Shown here piece by piece: positions 47,859-53,543 of a stretch of 53,543 nucleotides of DNA. Origin of the DNA: Chloroflexota bacterium (GTDB lineage Bacteria; Chloroflexota; Dehalococcoidia; JACQUO01). The position numbers and the translations under genes are program-made. Where the stretch lies: assembly GCA_016210205.1 (NCBI GenBank), contig JACQUO010000003.1, forward strand, positions 1 to 53,543, in the 5' to 3' direction. Under the pieces are notes generated by a model. It saw only the letters and a program-made list of their open reading frames with translations. It was not told the origin of the DNA and did not search any database. How positions within the stretch are numbered: the stretch's first letter is position 1; each line of letters begins with the position of its first letter.

Positions 47859-49117
47859 TCAGCTGCTCTTCGGTGGACGACTCCTCAAGACAGATGCTGC
47901 GAAAGGCCCTGACATGAAGGTCCCTCGCCGAGCCTCGTCCATGACCTCCAGCGTAACCTCGGGATATCCTTGTTGACGGGCATAGGTCTCTATGTAGGCC
48001 ATGACTCGTTTCCGAATGAAACCCGGCGCCCGCTCCATCCGCTGTCGGGCTTCTTCCCGCCACGGGAGAGGCGCTATGGACAACGAGCCGACCCCCTTCG
48101 GGGGCTGGTAGGTGCACCAAGGGTCCTCTCCCAGGTAATCGCCGCCCGTGGCATAGGCTCTGGCCCGGCATCCCCGGCAGCGGGTTGAGAAAGGACAAGC
48201 ACCGCACCGCCCCGCCATTCGTCTCTTCGCAGCTCGATCAGCACCCTTGAACTCTTCCATAGGTCAGCCAGGTTCTGCCAACGCAAGTCGCCCACGACCA
48301 GTGGCAGGTAAGGACAGGGCGTAACCTCGCCCTCCGGGGTCAGACGAAGATAGCTACTGCCCGCCAGGCAGCCCATGGGGAGGGCTGCCTCTGAGGTGTT
48401 TCGTTCCGCCAAGAGCCTGGTGAACTGAGGGGCGCACCGGGCCCGAAGTCTTATCTCCGGGAACCAGCCCTGGAGCTGGGCCAAGGCCAGCAAAGCCTGG
48501 TCGTATTCCTGGGGGGTGATGTCCGAGAGCCGCTCCCCTCGGCCGGTGCACACCAGGAAGAAGAGGTTAAAGGCGACCGCCCCCAGCCGCGAGGACAGTT
48601 CCACCATTGCTTCTAATTGAGGCAAGTTCCCCCTGGTGAGGCTCATCTGGACCTGAAACGGGACTCCGGCGCGCTGGCACGCCTCCATAGCTGCTAATGC
48701 CTTTTGCCAGGCGCCCTTGGCGCCTCGGAAAGCATCGTGGTAATCTGGAGTCGCGGAGTCCAGGCTGATGCCGGTCCCCGCCAGCCCGCACGCCAACAGT
48801 TCTCTGATTGCGAGCTCATCCAACAGAGTGCCGTTGGTACCCAGCACTGACATTAGTCCCCTGGTGGAAGCGTGATTGACCAGGCGAGGCAGGTCAGGGC
48901 GCAGCAAAGGCTCGCCGCCGGAGAAGACCACCATAGCCCCCGGAGACAGCTCGGCTATCTGGTCTATCACCCCCACCGCTTCTGTCGAGGAAAGCTCTGC
49001 CTCATCCAGCCGAGAGGTAGCATCCAGATAGCAGTGAGGGCAGTGCAGATTACACTGGCGGGTCAAGTTCCATCTTATCAAACCGGGCCCTGAGGGGCTG
49101 CCCACCATCCTCACCAT
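47859..49117 (-). pseudogene. Radical SAM/SPASM protein with PCP_red tail, frameshifted
   Basis: The N-terminal part has the radical SAM motif C22-N-L-H-C26-P-H-C29, VVFSGGEPLLRPDL and a SPASM-type GCLAGSSYLRLTPEGEVTPC, reminiscent of haem-biosynthesis NirJ/AhbD relatives. At about 48215-48230 the frame breaks: after LWKSSRVLIELRR the original frame runs on in unrelated sequence to 48074, while the natural continuation, RMAGRCGACPFSTRCRGCRA, is in another frame and runs to 47859. The whole is 1259 bp, one base short of 420 codons. The C-terminus (RMERAPGFIRKRVMAYIETYA) is a PCP_red-type domain. ATG 49117 is preferred, 15 bp after the previous stop. A mutation, sequence error or programmed frameshift are possible. 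Confidence 0.8.
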
Positions 49118-49131
49118 TGCCTTCCCGTATT

Positions 49132-50475
49132 TTACAGATGGAAGGTGCCGGTGCTCTCCCAATAGGCTTTAGCTTCATCCACCAATTTGGGGGTGACCTC
49201 GATTGCCCCCTTCAGGCGGGCGTAGGCCTCAATGGACTTGACCACCATCCCCCGGATAAAGGGAGGCACCCGCTCCATCCGCTCTTTGGCTTCCGGGGTC
49301 CAGGACAACTCGCTCTGGGCCTTGGCCGAGCCGTCGGCCCACTGGCCATACTTGACTTGAATTAGCTCCGGTGTAACTGTGCCTTCGCCTTGACGTTTGG
49401 CCATCTCCTCCACCCGCTGGCGCGTGAGCTCCCGCGCCACACCCTTCGGCACCCTTTCCAGCGCCTCACTGGCCACCCGGCTCCAACGCACTCCGTCGGC
49501 GGCGATGAGCAAATTGGGGGGTTGGGCGAGGAGCAAGGCCTCCACGGTACTGCCCAGGTCCATTCCATCTATATGATGCGAACCGAAGTGTCCCGCGACC
49601 AGCAGGGAGGGCCGGCGTTCCCTGGCGTAATGAGCAATAACAGTGGCTGGCTTGCCACATAGCACTCGCCCTTGGAAAGGCACACCCTCTTGGGCAGCCA
49701 TCTTCTCGGCCCAATTCACGTGCTCCTGGCACAGGCTGCCCATCCCCTTATCGATAACCTCCTGGTGAAGGCTCTCCTGTTCCTGCAAGCGAAAGAGCTT
49801 CCCTTCCTCATCAGAAAGAACACCCGCCATGTTGCGAAACACGCGACTATGAAACTCAGCGTCATAGGCAGTTACTGCTTCCACCTTCCCATCAAAGGCC
49901 CTAGCTAAGGCCAAGGCGAGGCGGAATCCTCGCCTGGAGCAAAAGCTGCCGTCCAGTGTGGCCATGATCACGCCTTCCGGCCTAGCGCCATCCTTCACTA
50001 TCAGAGTGTCCACCTCAGATATGCGACGCGCTACCCGGAGGCAGACGCTGCCCACTGGCTGGTCCCTGTCCTCTCCCAGCCCCTTGGCCCCCATCACCAC
50101 CAGGTCGTACCCGGTACTCGCCTCCTTGACAATCTCGGCGTAGTTCTTGCCCTCGGCTACTCTCTGCTGGAAAGCCACCCCCCGCTCCCGGCACCGTGCA
50201 GCGCAGCCCTCCAAATAGGCGCGAGAAATAATTTCCAGCCCCTTCAGGATGAGGGAGCCGTGGACCTGACGCTGCTTGTCCAAGGCAGCCGGTCCCTGGT
50301 ACTTCTGAGGAAGGGAGGGCTCAAGCTGCCGGAAACGGTTCTCATGAAGCCGCGCGGCGTAAGCATGAAAGCCCACGACGGTGCTATCAAACCTCTCCGC
50401 CACGGCCAGGGCCATCTCCAGGGAGAGGTCGGAATGGCGCGAGTTATCTACAGGCAAGAGGATACGCTGAAACAC
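49132..50475 (-). CDS. Tandem universal-stress (UspA) protein with C-terminal PCP_red domains
   Basis: 447 residues. The first UspA domain (~1-165) starts FQRILLPVDNSRHSDLSLEMA and ends DLVVMGAKGLGEDRDQPVGSV; the second (~170-330) includes ATLDGSFCSRRGFRLALALA and SLLVAGHFGSHH. The last ~60 residues (SWTPEAKERMERVPPFIRGM, VTPKLVDEA) match PCP_red, the domain named after protochlorophyllide reductase. The preceding segment (RVASEALERVPKGVARELTR, VTPELIQVK) looks like a second, degenerate copy. It sits between cytochrome c and the radical SAM gene, 9 bp from the former. Confidence 0.85.
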   Translation of the reverse strand: MFQRILLPVDNSRHSDLSLEMALAVAERFDSTVVGFHAYAARLHENRFRQLEPSLPQKYQGPAALDKQRQVHGSLILKGLEIISRAYLEGCAARCRERGVAFQQRVAEGKNYAEIVKEASTGYDLVVMGAKGLGEDRDQPVGSVCLRVARRISEVDTLIVKDGARPEGVIMATLDGSFCSRRGFRLALALARAFDGKVEAVTAYDAEFHSRVFRNMAGVLSDEEGKLFRLQEQESLHQEVIDKGMGSLCQEHVNWAEKMAAQEGVPFQGRVLCGKPATVIAHYARERRPSLLVAGHFGSHHIDGMDLGSTVEALLLAQPPNLLIAADGVRWSRVASEALERVPKGVARELTRQRVEEMAKRQGEGTVTPELIQVKYGQWADGSAKAQSELSWTPEAKERMERVPPFIRGMVVKSIEAYARLKGAIEVTPKLVDEAKAYWESTGTFHL

Positions 50476-50484
50476 GTCTCGCTC

Positions 50485-51075
50485 TCACTTCAACGAAAGA
50501 AGGTAAGTCAAGAGGTCGGCCAATTCCTCGGAGGATAAGCGCTGTGCGAAGGGGGGCATTATTTTATCAAAGGTGGGGACAACAAAAGCCGCCGGGTCCT
50601 GAAGGGATTCTTTCAGGTAGTCTTCTGCCGACACTCCTGGGCGCCTTTTCCCGGCTACCGAGGCCACGTGGGAAAGGTCAGGCCCCCTTGTCCCTCCCGA
50701 CCCGGCTATGGTGTGGCAAAGGAAGCACCCCACATTTGGGTTGCTGAACAGAGCGCGGCCGCGCTCTTCGGCCGTCGCCCCACCAGCACTCGTCTCTTCA
50801 AAACCGAACTGGGGCGCTACGTTGGCCAGAAGAACGATGACCCCGATGGAACCCAGAAAGACCAGCACCATGCTACCGAATGCCTTACCGGTGGACTTGA
50901 ACGGCGGCGTCGGTTTTGCGCGCAGCATGTAGAACACAAAACCACCAAAAAGGACGACGAGCGTGAAGAAAATCTGATATGGCCAACCAAACCTGAGCCC
51001 CGATTCCACCGAGAGGAACAGAGGCGCCAGCCATACGGCTGCCACCACCGCAACAACTATCAGGGGCAATCTCAA
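50485..51075 (-). CDS. Membrane-anchored monohaem cytochrome c
   Basis: 196 residues. Three hydrophobic helices (~1-22, ~32-50, ~67-85) are followed by a class I cytochrome c domain with CFLCH (haem attachment) preceded by GRALFSNPNVG and an IMPPFAQRLSSEELADLLTYL segment carrying the axial Met. It faces the outside of the membrane and probably passes electrons to or from the CydA-like protein encoded 22 bp upstream. Confidence 0.9.
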   Translation of the reverse strand: MRLPLIVVAVVAAVWLAPLFLSVESGLRFGWPYQIFFTLVVLFGGFVFYMLRAKPTPPFKSTGKAFGSMVLVFLGSIGVIVLLANVAPQFGFEETSAGGATAEERGRALFSNPNVGCFLCHTIAGSGGTRGPDLSHVASVAGKRRPGVSAEDYLKESLQDPAAFVVPTFDKIMPPFAQRLSSEELADLLTYLLSLK

Positions 51076-51097
51076 CAGGTTATCTCCTTCCTGGACT

Positions 51098-52495
51098 CTA
51101 GCCTTTGTGGGCGACCTTAAAGCCTAGCCAGAAAACGGCGCTCATGAGCAGGAAGAAAACTAAGGTGGTTATTCCAGCCATAATAGCAGTGTAGCTCAGC
51201 GGAGGCACGAATGACTCCCGCGTGGTGTCAGCCATGAACTGAAAGATATGCCATTGGCCCCGGGCCAACTCCCGAATGGGGCCCATGAACGACATGGTGA
51301 AAACGGCCAGACTGGGAAGAAAGATTAGCGCAAATTGGGCTTTAGTATCGATCTTGCCCCAGGCCATGGTCCCGGTGGCTATGGCTTGCCGGTAGAGCAA
51401 GTAGGCAAAAGCAGTCACCAGGATCACGGCGCTTACCGCCAAGCCCTTGGCGGGCATCATTCCCAGGAAAGTTACCCTTTCCGGAATAGCCACTTCCTCT
51501 ATGGGCGACGTTGACTCGGCGGTAAGAGACGGTAAGAAGTTCTGAGGGACGAGCCAGACGGTCAGACCCACCAAAGCCACCAGAAAGACCCCACGGAAGT
51601 AGCTGCGAAAGCGAACTCCACCCCGAATACGCTGAATGCTCAACCACATGTAGTAGATTGCTCCTAAAAATAGGAGAACCACTAGGACCCCTTGAATGAC
51701 AAAGAACCACGCCAGCTTATCTGCCATGAGCAACGTGCTGATAGTAGCGTTATAGGCAAAGATCTCCTTAGCATAGATATATCCCGCCACTGGCAAAAGT
51801 ATCAGGGCGGCCACCCCGATGAAGTTGCCAATGTAGCCCATCCAGTCATAAAACGCCCTGTCCTCATCCTTATCCTTCCTACTGGTGAGAAACATGAAGG
51901 CAGCAAAAAGGGCTACCATGAACCCACCAAAGGATATGTTGGCTATAAAGCGGTGGAGGTTTAGCCCTGTCCAGGTGGCGTTATTAAGCAATTGCCATAC
52001 ACTGGCTTGCTCGGGGGAGGGAGGCGGCGTCAACATGAAAGACCCGACGCCATTCATCAGGATCATCACCACTGTGCCCACCAGGTTAAGGGCAACTCCG
52101 ATGCTTATGTGAATTCTCTTCCGGGCCGCAAGGGCATCCCACGTATACCAGTACACGTACATCAGGATGCTCTCGACCAGCAACAGAAGGGCATATAGTC
52201 CGAAAAGAGGGTAAAAACGACCAAAAATGAAGTTGGCCAGCGCCTGGTACTTGCCTATCAGCACGAAGGTCATGGCTGCCCCGAAAAGAGCAGCCAGGCT
52301 GTAGCTGATAGCCACAATCTTCATGGTTTCCTGGGCCAGCCGTTCATACCTTGAGTCCTTGGTCCTGAGGCCCAGGTATTCACATATCACGATGAATATG
52401 GGCGCCCCGAGGACGAATGCCGCGAAGAGAAGGTGCAACTCGGCCACTACCCAGATAATTAGCCGGTCGTTGATCAGAGGGATTCCTGGCGGCAT
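51098..52495 (-). CDS. Divergent cytochrome bd-type oxidase subunit I (CydA-like)
   Basis: 465 residues with about 9-10 membrane helices. Haem-ligand candidates: H21 in AELHLLFAAFVLG (matching E. coli H19), H181 in GLNLHRFIANISFGGF (H186-like) and E108 in LLLVESILMYVYWYTWD (E107-like). The position of E. coli E99 appears to be Leu, and the quinol-site GRQPW motif is replaced by ARGQWHIF. No cydB is present in the window. It overlaps the small membrane gene by one base (TGATG). Best read as a divergent bd-family oxidase; electron donor and product are unknown. Confidence 0.82.
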   Translation of the reverse strand: MPPGIPLINDRLIIWVVAELHLLFAAFVLGAPIFIVICEYLGLRTKDSRYERLAQETMKIVAISYSLAALFGAAMTFVLIGKYQALANFIFGRFYPLFGLYALLLLVESILMYVYWYTWDALAARKRIHISIGVALNLVGTVVMILMNGVGSFMLTPPPSPEQASVWQLLNNATWTGLNLHRFIANISFGGFMVALFAAFMFLTSRKDKDEDRAFYDWMGYIGNFIGVAALILLPVAGYIYAKEIFAYNATISTLLMADKLAWFFVIQGVLVVLLFLGAIYYMWLSIQRIRGGVRFRSYFRGVFLVALVGLTVWLVPQNFLPSLTAESTSPIEEVAIPERVTFLGMMPAKGLAVSAVILVTAFAYLLYRQAIATGTMAWGKIDTKAQFALIFLPSLAVFTMSFMGPIRELARGQWHIFQFMADTTRESFVPPLSYTAIMAGITTLVFFLLMSAVFWLGFKVAHKG

Positions 52496-52977
52496 CAGGC
52501 TCCTTTCACCACTCTATGTACGGTACTATTTCCCAAAATCGCACCCACGACGCTGACTACAACCTGAAGGAGTGGCCAGACAAAAAAGAAGGAGGAGTCG
52601 CCTTGAGGCAACCCTGGTAAGGGCTCGGGAAGCCACTGAAAGAACCAGCCGACAAGCAACGCCAGGGCTGTGGTGAAATAGCAAATTATCCCCATCAACG
52701 CCCCATTTATGATGGATAGTTGGGGCCCCGATTTTCTACCTACCACAAAGCCAGCGCCTAGTAAGGCCACCAGGTCTGCCACAACGAGCATCCAAGAGCT
52801 GTCCATGATCACGAGTAGCGGGATGCCAGCGCCAATAGTAACGACGGCGGCGACTAGATAACCCGCTCCCACAGCCTTCCACCGAATATCGCTCGGCGCC
52901 CATCCACCCTTGATTGCCTCCATTTCCTCTGCCTGGGAAGGGGCGCCAGAGCTTGACGTTGGACTGGACCGGGCCAA
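52495..52977 (-). CDS. Small membrane protein of the bd-like operon
   Basis: 160 residues. A polar 30-residue N-terminus is followed by four probable helices (AVGAGYLVAAVVTIGAGIPL; MLVVADLVALLGAGFVVG; INGALMGIICYFTTALALLVG; FFVWPLLQVVVSVVGAILG). Not recognised. Its tight coupling with the CydA-like gene suggests a subunit or assembly role. Confidence 0.75.
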   Translation of the reverse strand: MARSSPTSSSGAPSQAEEMEAIKGGWAPSDIRWKAVGAGYLVAAVVTIGAGIPLLVIMDSSWMLVVADLVALLGAGFVVGRKSGPQLSIINGALMGIICYFTTALALLVGWFFQWLPEPLPGLPQGDSSFFFVWPLLQVVVSVVGAILGNSTVHRVVKGA

Positions 52978-52992
52978 GGATCGCCTCCTATA

Positions 52993-53394
52993 TTAATTAA
53001 CGGTTAGCTTGCCCACGGAACCCCGTTTCTCGTGGTCCCCCAGGGTACACCCTACCTTGTAGACGCCGGGGGCGAGGTCCAGCTCAAATGTGGTTTCCCG
53101 CCCTGCCCCCACATTGTTGGTGCTAGTATTAACCCCTTCCCCGGTTATAGAGAAACGATGAGCAGTCTTGCCCACATTGGAAAGGAGAAATCTTATCCGG
53201 CCGGCATTCACCGTTATATCGTTGGGGTTGTAGAAGAAGTCCCCCATAGCCAACTTCACTTCCTGGACGGGTCCCGCCGCGGCGGGGGCTTGAGGCTGCT
53301 TTGCCTCGCTGCCGCCCCCGCAGGCTACCGCCGTCAAGAGAAGACCCAGGCCCAGCATCCCCAGCCACAGTCCCTTTTTCATGTTTTGTCCCAT
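52993..53394 (-). CDS. Cupredoxin-domain lipoprotein
   Basis: 133 residues. A lipoprotein signal LLLTAVAC with lipobox cysteine at about residue 25 is followed by a Gly/Ala-rich linker and a cupredoxin fold: copper-ligand candidates are His in KTAHRFSI, Cys in VGCTLGDHEKRG and the His after it; a Met ligand at the usual place is not evident. Located outside the membrane, likely an electron carrier. ATG 53394 has AGGGGGG about 7 bp upstream. Confidence 0.85.
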   Translation of the reverse strand: MGQNMKKGLWLGMLGLGLLLTAVACGGGSEAKQPQAPAAAGPVQEVKLAMGDFFYNPNDITVNAGRIRFLLSNVGKTAHRFSITGEGVNTSTNNVGAGRETTFELDLAPGVYKVGCTLGDHEKRGSVGKLTVN

Positions 53395-53412
53395 TACTGG
53401 CCCCCCTATCGG

Positions 53413-53543
53413 TCATTGGATGATCAAGTCGCCTACCATGCCGTCGTGGGCATCAGAAGGCTCGGTTAGATAGCAGCCCATGTCCCACCTTCCCTTCTTA
53501 TCAGGGACCACCCATTCAATCCTGATCGTCTCCCGAGGGCCTA
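53413..53543 (-). CDS. Second cupredoxin-like protein (C-terminal end only)
   Basis: The visible 42 residues end in IEWVVPDKKGRWDMGCYLTE and DAHDGMVGDLIIQ. The spacing Cys, seven residues, His, two residues, Met matches a type 1 copper site. The rest lies outside the window. It is the first visible gene of the operon, 18 bp before the lipoprotein start. Confidence 0.7.
   Translation of the reverse strand, partial: GPRETIRIEWVVPDKKGRWDMGCYLTEPSDAHDGMVGDLIIQ

Larger units (their letters stand above)
44685..53543. mobile_element. Putative genomic island at tRNA-Thr(CGT), one end
   Basis: Starts at the break in the tRNA gene and runs to the window end. Composition is visibly less GC-rich and third positions are less biased than upstream. 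The dispersed intergenic repeats of the chromosome are absent. Content is a two-component system and a respiratory operon. No integrase is present in this part; it may lie beyond the window or have been lost. An old insertion or an assembly join are alternatives. Confidence 0.5.

Overview
The window is about 53.5 kb of high-GC bacterial chromosome. It probably comes from an uncultured member of the Chloroflexota, perhaps related to Dehalococcoidia. This is inferred from the giant Chlor_Arch_YYY/DUF2298 membrane protein, the DUF951 remnant, the frequent TTG/GTG starts and the general gene content. No rRNA or other decisive marker is present, so the placement is tentative.

Layout. (1) 1-5.6 kb: uvrA (minus, its last residues outside the window), then the plus-strand AmmeMemoRadiSam pair (radical SAM AmrS plus a fused Memo-AMMECR1 protein). 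(2) 6-11.3 kb: three MFS exporters, two of them a tandem duplication, and a XerC/D-like tyrosine recombinase. (3) 11.9-20.5 kb: a LOG-like nucleotide-binding protein, enolase, an orphan 2-hydroxyacyl-CoA dehydratase subunit, GAPDH, a tiny membrane protein and the 1422-residue glycosyltransferase/YYY fusion. (4) 20.8-22 kb: rpsT with a basic repeat tail, and lexA with a clear self-regulatory operator. (5) 22-29 kb, minus strand: a zinc alcohol dehydrogenase and LsrF-like aldolase pair, glycolate oxidase glcD-glcF, two tandem desulforedoxin-like mini-genes and lpdA, with rex diverging from lpdA. (6) 29.7-36.7 kb, minus strand: a complete F1Fo ATP synthase operon with a strong promoter and a terminator. 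(7) 36.8-42.1 kb, minus strand: a zinc-ribbon protein, a DUF151 bifunctional nuclease, two more MFS proteins, a DUF951 gene with an in-frame stop, and pyrF. (8) 42.4-44.6 kb, plus strand: an ABC-2 exporter and a small membrane protein.

At 44.65 kb the 5' half of a tRNA-Thr(CGT) gene breaks off in its anticodon loop. Beyond it lies about 500 bp of AT-richer non-coding DNA with short direct and inverted repeats resembling integrase arm sites. From there to the window end the composition is visibly less GC-rich. I read 44.69-53.54 kb as one end of a horizontally acquired island. It carries a GAF histidine kinase and NarL-type regulator (plus strand). Convergent to them is a seven-gene respiratory operon (minus strand): two cupredoxins, a small membrane protein, a divergent cytochrome bd subunit I without a visible subunit II, a membrane cytochrome c, a double universal-stress protein with PCP_red-type tails, and a frameshifted radical SAM/SPASM protein that also ends in a PCP_red domain. 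This operon is the best candidate for a poorly described system.

A second genome-wide signal is a family of GC-rich intergenic repeats (module 1 around GTCTGGGGGTGTCCCCC; module 2 around CTCTCCTGCAGGAGAG, then GAGGTATA). Seven loci carry it. All have the same orientation, all lie directly upstream of plus-strand genes, and usually a sigma70-type promoter follows within about 60 bp. None was seen in the minus-strand block at 22-42 kb or in the putative island.
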